From contig VGBR01000004.1 of NCBI GenBank assembly GCA_016870355.1, positions 169,983-233,982 on the forward strand: a DNA stretch of 64,000 nucleotides. The letters run 5' to 3'. The stretch comes from Actinomycetota bacterium. GTDB lineage: Bacteria > Actinomycetota > Acidimicrobiia > IMCC26256 > PALSA-555. A program made the position numbers and the translations under genes. Below, one piece after another: positions 16,963 through 25,441 of this stretch. The notes below the pieces were generated by a model, which saw only the letters and a list, made by a program, of their open reading frames with translations, made no database searches and had not been told where the DNA came from. Each line of letters starts with the position of its first letter. Position 1 is the first letter of the stretch.

Positions 16963-17763
16963 ATGGTCGGACCCGAGGCCGCATCGCTCGAGGGCAAGGT
17001 CGCGCTCGTGACGGGAGCCGCACAGGGCATCGGTGCGGCCGCCGCGATCGCGCTCGCGAACTTCGGCGCCGACCTGGCGATCTGCGATCGCGATGCCGAA
17101 GGGATGGCTCGCACGAAGAGCGCCATCGAAGCCGCGGGCCGCCGGTGCGTCATCGGTGAGCTCGACGTCCGTCACGGCGACATGGTGGACGCGTGGTTGA
17201 GCGTCGTGACGTCGACGTACGGCCGCATCGATGTGCTCGTGAACAACGCTGGTGGTGGCTTCTACGCCGCGGTCCTCGACGTGAACGCCAAGGGTCAGGG
17301 CGCGCTCATCGACGAGAACTTCACCAGCGTCACACACTTCGTGCGCGGCTGCGTGCCCCACATGCGTGACGGTGGCTCGATCATCAACATCACGTCGATC
17401 GAGGCCCACCGTGCCGCGCCTGGCTTCGGTGTGTATGCAGCGATGAAGGCAGCCGTCGAGAGCCTCACCAAGACCCTTGCGTTGGAGCTCGCGCAGAAGC
17501 GGATCCGCGTCAACGCGATCGCGCCCGATGCCATCTCAACGCCGGGCGACGAGGCCAACGCTGAGGCCGTGGGAAGCAGCAAGGAGGCCTACGGCCGCAA
17601 GGTGCCACTCGGATGGGGCGGTGGCAACGACTGCGCCGGACCCATCGTCTTCCTTGCCAGCGACCTGTCGCGATTCATGACGGGGACAACCCTGCACGTC
17701 GACGGCGGCAGCAACGCCGCGTCGGGCTGGGTGCAGCGCGACGACGGCACCTACGAACCTTGA
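16963..17763 (+). CDS. Short-chain dehydrogenase/reductase (SDR)
   Basis: A 266-aa classical SDR with TGAAQGIG, ICDRD (NAD-type), NNAGGG, Ser in NITSIE, Tyr/Lys in YAAMK, and VDGGSN. All catalytic residues are present. The ATG at 16963 is preceded by TAGGGT with 6-nt spacing. It is followed after about 100 nt (G-rich repeats plus a palindromic element) by an MFS transporter gene on the same strand. Confidence 0.9.
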   Translation: MVGPEAASLEGKVALVTGAAQGIGAAAAIALANFGADLAICDRDAEGMARTKSAIEAAGRRCVIGELDVRHGDMVDAWLSVVTSTYGRIDVLVNNAGGGFYAAVLDVNAKGQGALIDENFTSVTHFVRGCVPHMRDGGSIINITSIEAHRAAPGFGVYAAMKAAVESLTKTLALELAQKRIRVNAIAPDAISTPGDEANAEAVGSSKEAYGRKVPLGWGGGNDCAGPIVFLASDLSRFMTGTTLHVDGGSNAASGWVQRDDGTYEP

Positions 17764-17782
17764 TGCGGCTCCCAGAGCGACC

Positions 17783-17809
17783 GGAGGGAGCGGAGGGAGC
17801 GGCGGGAGC
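17783..17809 (+). repeat. Three 9-nt G-rich tandem repeats
   Basis: GGAGGGAGC, GGAGGGAGC, GGCGGGAGC in direct succession, just before palindromic element copy 3. The run could form a G-quadruplex in the transcript. Confidence 0.6.
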
Positions 17810-17830
17810 TCGCCGAGGGAGCGAGTGCCC

Positions 17831-17853
17831 GCGGGCCGGGTACCCCGGCTCGC
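17831..17853 (+). repeat. Palindromic intergenic element, copy 3
   Basis: GCGGGCCGGG-TAC-CCCGGCTCGC, 10-3-10 with one G-T wobble. It ends 15 nt before the MFS start and is oriented like the other copies. Confidence 0.75.
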
Positions 17854-17868
17854 AACGAGCGACCGCAT

Positions 17869-19158
17869 ATGGCTGACGTCATCCCCGCCATTCCCGAGGA
17901 GGAAGCAGGCCTTCCTGGACCTCGGGTTGGCGAGGCCATCCCGAGGGTCGAGCGATCACAGCTCTTCCGTGCGTTCTCACACCGCGAGTTCCGGCTGCTC
18001 TTCACCGCGACATCGATCGGAGACCTCGGCTTTTGGTTCTCGCACATCACGTTGCAGTCGGAGATGCAGGACGTCACCCACAAGTCGGCGTTCTGGCAGG
18101 GCTTCCTCTTCTTCGCGACGTTCATCCCGATGCTGCTCTTCGCACCACCGGCCGGCGTGGTGGCGGATCGGGTCGACCGCAAGCGGTTGCTCGTCATCAC
18201 CCGGTTCCTCATCGGGGTCGCCGCGTCCGCTCTCGCGATCCTGCTCCATGCCGGTGTCGAGAGTCGGGGGCTGCTCGCGGGGTTCGGGTTCGTGCTGGGC
18301 ACGCTGTTCGCGTTCCTCGCGCCAGCGCAACAGGCGATCACCGCGAACGCCGTCCCGAGCGCGGACCTCGCCAGCGCCATCTCACTTCTCGCGGCCGGCA
18401 ACAACCTCAACCGCATCCTCGGCCCCGCGATTGGTGCGCTCATCCTCTCGGCGGCGGGGCCGGGCTGGGCGTTCACGGCATACGCCGCCGTGAACATCGT
18501 CACGGTCGCGCTCCTCGTGCCCATCAAGATCTCGCGCCGCCAGGATCCAACTGAGCACCACGGAGCGTGGGAGCAGTGGAAGGAAGGCCTTCGCTACGCC
18601 AGGGAACGATCTCCCGCGCTCGGCGTGCTGATCTCGATGTCGGTGCTCTCGGTGTTCGGGATCGCGTACGTCGCGCTCTATCCGGTGTTCACCACCGAGG
18701 TGTTCGACCGGCCGAAGAACGACTTCACGATGCTCGTCATTGCATCGGGTGTCGGCGCACTCGTGGGCGCGCTCGCCGTCGGGCTCCGAAAGGCAGGGCC
18801 GACGTTGCGAGGCGCGCTCATCTGGACCTTCGCGTTCGGGGTCGCGGCGCTCGGCTTCACGTTTGCTCGCTCGTGGGAGCTCGCGCTCGTCCTGAACTGC
18901 TTCGTGGGGTTCTGCTACTTCTCCATCACGACATCTCTCAACACGGTGCTCCAGGAGCTCGCCGAAGACGAGAAGCGCGGCCGGCTCTCCGGCCTCTTCA
19001 CGTTGACGTGGGCGGGACTGATCCCCATCGGTGGCATCTGGATGGGCACCGTCGCCGACTTGGGCGGCGCGCCACTCACGCTTCAGATCGGAGCAAGCGT
19101 GTGCCTCGTGTACGCGGTGATCGCGCTCCCGCGCTACGCGACCGTGCCACCGAGGTAG
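17869..19158 (+). CDS. Major facilitator superfamily transporter (EntS/MFS_3-like)
   Basis: A 429-aa membrane protein with 10-12 hydrophobic helices. The MFS loop 2-3 motif appears as GVVADRVDRKRLL, and a second-half equivalent is weaker. The N-terminal cytoplasmic stretch of about 40 residues ends in FRAFSHREFRLLF, typical of the MFS_3 (enterobactin-exporter-like) group. It probably exports small molecules by proton antiport. Its last 25 nt overlap the convergent liv ATPase gene. There is no Shine-Dalgarno sequence at ATG 17869. The cargo is unknown. Confidence 0.88.
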   Translation: MADVIPAIPEEEAGLPGPRVGEAIPRVERSQLFRAFSHREFRLLFTATSIGDLGFWFSHITLQSEMQDVTHKSAFWQGFLFFATFIPMLLFAPPAGVVADRVDRKRLLVITRFLIGVAASALAILLHAGVESRGLLAGFGFVLGTLFAFLAPAQQAITANAVPSADLASAISLLAAGNNLNRILGPAIGALILSAAGPGWAFTAYAAVNIVTVALLVPIKISRRQDPTEHHGAWEQWKEGLRYARERSPALGVLISMSVLSVFGIAYVALYPVFTTEVFDRPKNDFTMLVIASGVGALVGALAVGLRKAGPTLRGALIWTFAFGVAALGFTFARSWELALVLNCFVGFCYFSITTSLNTVLQELAEDEKRGRLSGLFTLTWAGLIPIGGIWMGTVADLGGAPLTLQIGASVCLVYAVIALPRYATVPPR

Positions 19159-20639
19159 GCGGCCTCGAGGGCGGCACCTACCTCCGCGGGGTCGCCGCGG
19201 TACGTGACCCGACCGTGCAGCATGATCGCAGCCACGTCCGCCACACCCAGCACTTCGTGCGCGAACTGCTCGACGACGAGGATCGACACATCGTCTTCGG
19301 CGATGCGCTTCACCACCCCGTACAGCTCTTCGACGATCAGCGGCGCAAGGCCCATGGAGAGCTCGTCGAGCAGCAGGACTTTGGGATTGATTGCGAGCCC
19401 GCGTGCCATCGAGAGCATCTGTTGCTCCCCGCCCGACAGGGTCCCCGCCACCTGTTTGCTCCGCTCGGACAAGCGCGGGAACCGCTCGAAGGACCGGTCG
19501 AGCACCTCTTGGTACGGCGTGCCGCTGAAGGTGGCCATGCGCAGGTTCTCGAGCACGGTCAGGTTCGGGAAGATGCCCCGGCCCTCAGGGACCAGGCACA
19601 CACCCCGGCGCGCCAGCTCGTCGGCCTTGGTGGCCGTGACGTCTTGGCCCTCGAACATCACTCGGCCGTGCGTGGGCTTGATCTGACCGCTCGCCACCTT
19701 CAGCGTGGTCGACTTCCCGGCGCCATTCGGTCCGAGCAGCGCGAACACGCGACCGGGCATGACCGCGAGGTCGACACCCTCGAGCACGTCGATCGTGCCG
19801 TAGCCCGCGGTGATGCCATCCAGCGCGAACATCGCGTTCGTGGTGTCGATCGCCGGCGCTCCCGACGCTTTGTCCGAGGTGATCGTGAGCTTGGGCGGCG
19901 CAGCCGGGCGCTCGTCGCGCTCCGAACCGAGGTAGGCAGCCCGCACGCCTTCGTCCCGCTGGACCGTCGCCGGATCACCCGCGGCGATGAGCCGACCGAA
20001 GTCGAGCACATGGATGTACTGACAGGTTCCCATCACGAAGCTCATGTCGTGCTCGACGAGCAGCACTCCGAGCCCTGTGCTCGCGAGCTCGTTGAGCAAC
20101 GCGCCAAGCGTGCCGGTCTCGGTTTCGTTGAGGCCGGCTGACGGCTCGTCGAGGAGCAGCACCCGCGGCTTGGCTGCGAGTGCCCGAGCCAGCTCCACGA
20201 GCCTGGCCGTACCGGTCGGCAGCTGGTCGACCCGCTCAGCCGCGACCGAGGTGAGGTTGACGCGCTCGATGATCTCCTCGACGAGACCGTGGACGTCGAA
20301 GCGCTCTCGCGACCATCCCTTGCGCATCTCGGCGGCCACGAGCACGTTCTCTCGCACCGTCAGAGCGCCAAAGGTCTCGAGTCGTTGGAACGTGCGGCCG
20401 ATCCCCGAGCGCGCTCGCTTGTGGGGCTTCTCGAACGTGAGATCGCTCTCATCGAGGACCACGCGGCCACTGGTCGGAGCCTGGAGCCCCGTGATGACGT
20501 TGAAGAGTGTGGTCTTGCCAGCCCCGTTCGGCCCGATGAGCCCGGTCACCCGACCGCTCTCCACCCCGATCGACACGCCATCAAGCGCTTGCAGTCCTCC
20601 GAAGCGCACCGAGATGTCGACGGTCTCGAGCAGAGCCAT
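19134..20639 (-). CDS. Fused Liv-type ABC ATPases (LivG-LivF in one chain, system 2)
   Basis: 501 aa containing two complete ABC ATPase domains joined by a polar linker of about 40 residues. The first (1-240) is LivG-like: Walker A GPNGAGKTT at 36-44, the TFQRLETFGALTVRENV segment, Walker B VLLLDEPSAG and H-loop VEHDM, but its signature reads LPTGTARLVE instead of LSGGQ. The second (about 265-501) is LivF-like: GPNGAGKST, LSGGEQQ, Walker B VLLLDELSMG and VVEQF. One of the two composite ATP sites may therefore be weak. It is coupled to the fused permease gene through TGATG at 20639. Confidence 0.9.
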   Translation of the reverse strand: MALLETVDISVRFGGLQALDGVSIGVESGRVTGLIGPNGAGKTTLFNVITGLQAPTSGRVVLDESDLTFEKPHKRARSGIGRTFQRLETFGALTVRENVLVAAEMRKGWSRERFDVHGLVEEIIERVNLTSVAAERVDQLPTGTARLVELARALAAKPRVLLLDEPSAGLNETETGTLGALLNELASTGLGVLLVEHDMSFVMGTCQYIHVLDFGRLIAAGDPATVQRDEGVRAAYLGSERDERPAAPPKLTITSDKASGAPAIDTTNAMFALDGITAGYGTIDVLEGVDLAVMPGRVFALLGPNGAGKSTTLKVASGQIKPTHGRVMFEGQDVTATKADELARRGVCLVPEGRGIFPNLTVLENLRMATFSGTPYQEVLDRSFERFPRLSERSKQVAGTLSGGEQQMLSMARGLAINPKVLLLDELSMGLAPLIVEELYGVVKRIAEDDVSILVVEQFAHEVLGVADVAAIMLHGRVTYRGDPAEVGAALEAAYLGGTVA

Positions 20640-22846
20640 CAGGAGGCCTCCGCCGGCGCTGGTGTCGTCGGCGAATCTGAGCTCTCACGCTTCTTCTTGG
20701 CCTCACGAAGGCGCTTCTTCTCGCGCAAGTCGTGCCCGACCTGAGGAATGACGCCTTCGGGTTGGCGAGCGATCCCGATGCCGGCGAGACCAGGACCGAC
20801 CTTCGACCAGTAGTTGATGATCTTCGACGTCGGGAACCAGACCGTCGGCAGGAACTTCGTGAAGATCTGGAGCGTGCTGGCCCCGAACACGGCACCGCTC
20901 GCGACGCCGACACCACCCACGACCATCAGCAGCAGCAGTGCCAGCCCCGCGCCGTCCAAGCCCGTGAGCAGGTGCCAACTGGTGGCGTCGACGTTGCCGA
21001 CGTGGATGCCGAACAGCGCGCCACCCATGCCGGCGATGCCCGCGGAGAGACCGAACACGGCGAGCTTGGTCGTCCTGAGGTTCACACCGAGCGTCGCACA
21101 TGCGGCTTCGCTGTCGCGCATCGCGATGAGTCGTCGACCGAACGAACCTCGGCGAAGCGCGACGACACCGATGCCCACCAACCCGAACAGCGCGGCGGTG
21201 AACATCGTCAAAGCGGCGTCTTGCCCGAAGTGGATGCCGAGGAACTCGAACGGCCTCCCGAACGTCCCACCGAAGATCTCGAAGTTGTCGATCTCCACAC
21301 CGGTGTTGCTGAACACCTCGGGCTGGTAGAAGATCACCGGCGCCATCAGCGCGAACGCCATCGACGCCAACGCCAGATACAGCCCGTGCAGCCGGAGCGC
21401 GGGAAGCGCCATCAACAGCCCGATCGGCACCGCGACGACGACCGCCATCACCAGTGCGAGCGGGCTGCCCGCTGGGAAGAAGTCGAGGCCGAACGCGGCT
21501 CCACCCGAGTGCGAGAACTCGTAGCCGGCCCACGCGCCGAAGCCCGCGAAGGTGACCTGCGCGAAGGAGATCTGACCAGCCCAACCCGTGAGCGGCACGA
21601 GCGACAACATGATGAACGCGATCACCACACCGGCCTCGATGTGGATCAGGCTCGAGCTGTCGCCCATCAACGCGCACACAACCACGACGACGAGCCAGAA
21701 GATCACAAAGCCGACGGTTGCCGACCGCATGCTCGGGACCCGCGCGGCGACCGCCTTCGCCAGCTTTCGTCCTTCGATACGCGCCTGAGGGAGGAACAGC
21801 AGCGCCGCGAACAAGATGATCCCGGGGATCACGCCTTGTCGCCCGATCGACTCCCATCGACCATCGAACGCGAGGAACGACTCCTTGAACGACAAGGCGA
21901 GGCCGATCACCAGACCACCGACGAGCGTCATCGGCAGGCTGCGGAGTCGTCCAATGATCGCGGCCGCGAATGCTTCGATGATGAACAGCGTCAGCACCTG
22001 CGAGTCGAAGCTCGTGAACGCCTGGGCGATCAGGATGCCCGCGATCGCGGCCATCGATGCACCAACCGCCCACGCCGCCATCGACACTCGTCCGGGGTTG
22101 GCGCCATTCAGTGCGGCGAGCTCCCGGTTGTCCACCACCGCCCGCATCGCGATGCCGATGCGTGTCCGGTAGAAGAGCATGCGCAGCAGGATTGCGATGG
22201 CAATGCCAATGACGATCGTGATGATCCGCCACCACTGGACGAAGGTCTCGTCGACTTGCGCGCTGGACGCGAGGGACGGGATCGAGATCCCCGACTGCCC
22301 GAAGAAGGTGCCGATCGTTCGGTAGGTGGTTCGCGACCAGATGATGTCGGCCAGTCCGATGAAGAAGGCGAGCAGACCGATCGTCGCCACGAGCTTCGCC
22401 ACGAGCGGCGCGTCGGCGAGCCCGCGCATGATCAACCGCTCAATGAGTGCTCCGAGCACCGGCGCGATCACGAAGATGACGATGATCAACGAAGGAACCG
22501 CGGGAAGTCCCCACCCGCCGGATTCCGTGCCCGCCTTCATCTGCCAGTAGATGAAGGCGAAGAACATCCCCATCGCCCCCTGCGCGAAGTTGAAGATGCC
22601 CGAGGTCGTATAGGTGACGACCAGACCGGCGGCCGCGATCGCATAGATCGACGCGTAGACGATCGCGATCACAAGGAATCGGATGATGTCGTCGCTGCCA
22701 ATGGACTGGCCGGGGCGCCAGAACTCGTTGGCGAAGAAGACGAGGAATGCAGTGACGGCCAGACCCGCGAACAACGTCGAGCGGTGCTGACGACCCGTCA
22801 CGCGCTCAACGATGGCAGCCACGCGCCGATCTCCCCCGTCGCTCAT
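20639..22846 (-). CDS. Fused Liv-type ABC permeases (LivH-LivM in one chain, system 2)
   Basis: 735 aa with about 17-18 hydrophobic segments. Residues 50-350 are LivH-like (YAIAAAGLVVTYTTSGIFNFAQGAMGMFF, coupling loop MRAVVDNRELAALNGANPG). Residues 380-690 are LivM-like (LTGWAGQISFAQVTFAGFGAW, LRLHGLYLALASMAF, coupling loop MRDSEAACATLGVN). A charged tail of about 50 residues follows. Together with the fused ATPase, a whole transporter core is made from two polypeptides. The solute-binding gene lies upstream, separated by a hairpin. The usual ligand class is amino acids or small carboxylates. Confidence 0.92.
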   Translation of the reverse strand: MSDGGDRRVAAIVERVTGRQHRSTLFAGLAVTAFLVFFANEFWRPGQSIGSDDIIRFLVIAIVYASIYAIAAAGLVVTYTTSGIFNFAQGAMGMFFAFIYWQMKAGTESGGWGLPAVPSLIIVIFVIAPVLGALIERLIMRGLADAPLVAKLVATIGLLAFFIGLADIIWSRTTYRTIGTFFGQSGISIPSLASSAQVDETFVQWWRIITIVIGIAIAILLRMLFYRTRIGIAMRAVVDNRELAALNGANPGRVSMAAWAVGASMAAIAGILIAQAFTSFDSQVLTLFIIEAFAAAIIGRLRSLPMTLVGGLVIGLALSFKESFLAFDGRWESIGRQGVIPGIILFAALLFLPQARIEGRKLAKAVAARVPSMRSATVGFVIFWLVVVVVCALMGDSSSLIHIEAGVVIAFIMLSLVPLTGWAGQISFAQVTFAGFGAWAGYEFSHSGGAAFGLDFFPAGSPLALVMAVVVAVPIGLLMALPALRLHGLYLALASMAFALMAPVIFYQPEVFSNTGVEIDNFEIFGGTFGRPFEFLGIHFGQDAALTMFTAALFGLVGIGVVALRRGSFGRRLIAMRDSEAACATLGVNLRTTKLAVFGLSAGIAGMGGALFGIHVGNVDATSWHLLTGLDGAGLALLLLMVVGGVGVASGAVFGASTLQIFTKFLPTVWFPTSKIINYWSKVGPGLAGIGIARQPEGVIPQVGHDLREKKRLREAKKKRESSDSPTTPAPAEAS

Positions 22847-22869
22847 CGCTTGATGATCCCGCCAGATGA

Positions 22870-22901
22870 ACGGGTCGCCGGGCTTGCACCCGGCGACCCG
22901 T
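22870..22901 (-). terminator. Intercistronic hairpin between solute-binding and permease genes
   Basis: A perfect 13-bp stem, ACGGGTCGCCGGG, with a 6-nt loop and its complement. It is placed just after the binding-protein stop (22927) and 24 nt before the permease start. Such hairpins commonly let the binding protein be made in excess. Confidence 0.75.
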
Positions 22902-22926
22902 CACCCAAACACTTGTCTCGTCGAGA

Positions 22927-24261
22927 CTATGAGGCTTCGACGTCGATCGTCTGCGCCTCGGTCTTGCAGTCGAACGTGCCCTTCTTCTTCGGGTGCACAC
23001 GCACGAACTCGCCGTTCCTCACCTGCATCAGGACGAAGCAGCCACTCGACTCACGACCACCCACGTTCGTCGGCACGATCATGCCGCCCGCATCGAACTC
23101 GGTGACGGTCTCGGCTCCCTCGAGCAGGTTCGCGCGAGTGAGGTCGTTGTTGCTGTCAGCCGTGGCCGCGGCAACTGCTTCCCCGAAGAACAACCCGGCC
23201 GAGAAGCCCTGGATGGCGAAGCCGTCGGTCTTGTCCGTGAACTTCAGGAAGTTCCGAAGCATCTTGTTGGTCTTGGCTTCGGAGTTCTTCCCGAGGAAGG
23301 GCAGGAAGGGCGTGTACACGTACTGGCCCTCGACGATGTCGACGTTCTCGGGAGCCACCAGCCCCTCGTCGTAGCACTGGAGCGAGCAGTCCCACACGGT
23401 CATGTCGATGCCCTGGCTGGCGGCCTCGGTGCGCATCTTCACCGTGCTGTCGAAGGCGAGGCCGCTTCGGGCGTACGTGACGCCGGCATCCCGCATCGCC
23501 GCCACGACCGAGGTGTATGCACTCTGCTGCGCAAGCGCCGATACGTCCTCCTCGTACACGTTCTCGATCCCGAGCTCACCCAGGGCGCGGAAGATAGGCA
23601 CTTGCGAGCTCTTCGCCGACGCGCTGTCGGCCGGGAAGAGCATGGCGCCCTTCAGGTCCTTCCCGAACTTCTTCACGTAGTACTCGGCCGGTCCAGCGCT
23701 CACCGTGTAGGTCTTGGTGGGCGAGTCCAACGTGTCGCAGTGAAGTGCGGCAGGGTTCACGGCGAACGACACCCCGGAGCAGATCTCGTTCGGTTCGGTG
23801 AGCACGACTGCGAAGTCGGGCAGGCCCGTGATGGCACCCGCCTGGTCGGCACACTGCGTGATGTCATCGAAGTTCTGGAGGAGCAGTACGCCCGTGCCGA
23901 TCAGGGCGAAGCTGTCGGAGCAGGCCTGACGGAACGCGGCTCGGGCGGCATCACCGCTGAGCTTCGGATCCGCGTGCTTGACCACGATCTCGCGTCCCGC
24001 AACACAGGTGTTCGCGGGCTTGCAGCTGTTGTTGATGTACTCAGCCCAAGCGTCCACACCGTCGTGGACGCCCTGGAACAGCCCGGGGAAGCCCGGGATC
24101 TCGATGGCCGCGACAACGGTGACCGTGATGGTCGTCTCGGTGACACCGATGTCGGTCGCCTCGAGCGCCTCGTCGCCGTGTGCTCCGGCCAGCGTCGGCG
24201 ACACGAGTGCGCCAACCAGCACCGCGACGATCCCGACCACCATCCCGCGAAGTCGTCTCAC
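22927..24261 (-). CDS. ABC transporter solute-binding protein, Liv type (system 2)
   Basis: 444 aa with a clear Sec signal peptide (MRRLRG then a Val/Leu/Ala core, cleavage near AGAHG at residue 27). The mature protein shows the type-I binding fold, beginning ATDIGVTETTITVTVV, and is unusually rich in Cys (at least eight, for example NNSCKPANTC and DCSLQCYDEG), suggesting extracytoplasmic disulphides. It is much diverged from LivK of system 1. A KstR-like operator lies 69 nt upstream of the start. It is first in an operon with the fused permease and fused ATPase. Confidence 0.88.
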   Translation of the reverse strand: MRRLRGMVVGIVAVLVGALVSPTLAGAHGDEALEATDIGVTETTITVTVVAAIEIPGFPGLFQGVHDGVDAWAEYINNSCKPANTCVAGREIVVKHADPKLSGDAARAAFRQACSDSFALIGTGVLLLQNFDDITQCADQAGAITGLPDFAVVLTEPNEICSGVSFAVNPAALHCDTLDSPTKTYTVSAGPAEYYVKKFGKDLKGAMLFPADSASAKSSQVPIFRALGELGIENVYEEDVSALAQQSAYTSVVAAMRDAGVTYARSGLAFDSTVKMRTEAASQGIDMTVWDCSLQCYDEGLVAPENVDIVEGQYVYTPFLPFLGKNSEAKTNKMLRNFLKFTDKTDGFAIQGFSAGLFFGEAVAAATADSNNDLTRANLLEGAETVTEFDAGGMIVPTNVGGRESSGCFVLMQVRNGEFVRVHPKKKGTFDCKTEAQTIDVEAS

Positions 24262-24329
24262 CAGTCCCCCCTTGTTGGGCTCGAACCTCCACGGGCCGAG
24301 CCTGTCCGCGGCGCATTCTTGCCCCGAAA

Positions 24330-24343
24330 TGAAACGCGTTGCA
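24330..24343. promoter_or_regulatory. KstR-like operator upstream of Liv system 2
   Basis: TGAAACGCGTTGCA fits TNNAACNNGTTNNA at all fixed positions. It lies between the SDR stop (24382) and the binding-protein start (24261) on the minus strand. Confidence 0.55.
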
Positions 24344-24381
24344 ATAGCACCCCTTGCACCTGAGCCTGGGAAAACGCTCGT

Positions 24382-25257
24382 TCACCCGAGCTCCCCGACC
24401 GCCACGCCGAGGTCGGCCACGCTCCAGCGCTCGTCCCGCTGCACTGCGTCGTCGTCGTGCCACCCGTCGAAGCGTCGGACCTCACCACCCCGCACCAGGT
24501 AGACGTGACCGGTGACGGTGCATCCAGCGCTGGAGAGCCAGGCCACCAGGGGCGAGACGTTGGCTGGGTGGAACACGTCGAAGGCCGCCGGATCGTCAGG
24601 CGCTCGAACCATCTCGGCGATGCCAGCGACATCCTCAGTCATGCGGGTGCGCGCCACCGGCACGATCGCGTTCACGCGCACGCCGTAGCGGCCGAGCTCC
24701 TCGGCCAGGATCACGGTGAGGGCGGCGATGCCCGCCTTGGCCGCGCCGTAGTTGCTCTGTCCGACCGCGCCGCGCAACCCCGATGTCGACGAGACGTTCA
24801 CCACGGTCGCCGCGTTCTCCTCGCCCGCCTTCGATCGGTCACGCCAATGACCGGCGGCGGTGCGGGTGACGCAGAAGTGGGAGCGCAAGTGACCGCGGAT
24901 CACCGCGTCCCACTCGTCTTCGGTCATGTTCACGAACATGCGGTCGCGCAGGATGCCCGCGTTGTTCACGACTGCATCGAGGCGGCCCCAAGTGTCGAGT
25001 GCGAGCCCGATCGCTGCCTCCGCACCGTCCATCGTGGCCACGTCGTGATCGCTCGCCACTGCCTCGCCGCCGGCGGCGCGGACTTCGTCAACGACCGTGG
25101 CTGCGATCGATGGGTCGTGTCCGGTGCCGTCAGCCTCGGCGCCGGTGTCGTTGACCACGACCTTCGCGCCTTCTGCAGCGAAGAGGCGGGCGTGCTCGCG
25201 CCCCATGCCGCGCCCGGCGCCCGTGATGACCGCAACCCGGTCGTCCAGTGCACCCAT
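24382..25257 (-). CDS. SDR, 17-beta-hydroxysteroid-dehydrogenase-4-like
   Basis: A 291-aa SDR. TGAGRGMGREHA with the following VNDTGAEADGTG insert resembles the 3-hydroxyacyl-CoA dehydrogenase domain of peroxisomal multifunctional enzyme 2 and mycobacterial Hsd4A-type proteins. It also has NNAGILRD, Ser in VSSTSG, and YGAAK. The start at 25257 has GGAGG 7 nt upstream; a longer frame reads back into tandem repeats and is not believed. The C-terminal 30 residues (after RGGEVRRFDGW) are extra relative to small SDRs. Oxidation of beta-hydroxyacyl-CoA side chains is the likely role. Confidence 0.85.
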   Translation of the reverse strand: MGALDDRVAVITGAGRGMGREHARLFAAEGAKVVVNDTGAEADGTGHDPSIAATVVDEVRAAGGEAVASDHDVATMDGAEAAIGLALDTWGRLDAVVNNAGILRDRMFVNMTEDEWDAVIRGHLRSHFCVTRTAAGHWRDRSKAGEENAATVVNVSSTSGLRGAVGQSNYGAAKAGIAALTVILAEELGRYGVRVNAIVPVARTRMTEDVAGIAEMVRAPDDPAAFDVFHPANVSPLVAWLSSAGCTVTGHVYLVRGGEVRRFDGWHDDDAVQRDERWSVADLGVAVGELG

Positions 25258-25295
25258 CACAACCTCCGTCTCTCGAACGAGGTGGGTGAATCTAG

Positions 25296-25428
25296 GAGCA
25301 GCCGAGCGTGCCGACGGCCGACGCCCGATACCCGGGCGTCGAGCGAGCGCGACCGGAATCCACGAGCAGCCGAGCGTGCCGACGGCCGACGCCCGATACC
25401 CGGGCGTCGAGCGAGCGCGACCGGAATC
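25296..25428. repeat. Two 68-nt direct repeats in a divergent promoter region
   Basis: Two nearly identical copies (25296-25363 and 25364-25428) run from GAGCAGCCGAGCG to GACCGGAATC. Each contains the inverted repeat GACGCCCG-N5-CGGGCGTC with the GATACCC core seen in the dispersed element. They lie between the SDR at 25257 and the Rieske gene at 25442. Confidence 0.85.
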
Positions 25429-25434
25429 TAGGGT
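25429..25434 (+). promoter_or_regulatory. -10 box, leaderless promoter of the Rieske gene
   Basis: TAGGGT begins immediately after the second 68-nt repeat and ends 7 nt before GTG 25442. Confidence 0.55.
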
Positions 25435-25441
25435 TCTTGCC

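Noticed and set aside
20732..23374. Very long open frame (880 codons) on the plus strand
   Set aside because: It is antisense to the fused permease and binding-protein genes. Its composition is Asp/Arg/His-rich without any fold signature, a typical high-GC shadow frame.
17869..24261. Defence or secretion system near the MFS/Liv genes
   Set aside because: All genes there are explained by transport and SDR families; no nuclease, toxin or effector domain is visible.
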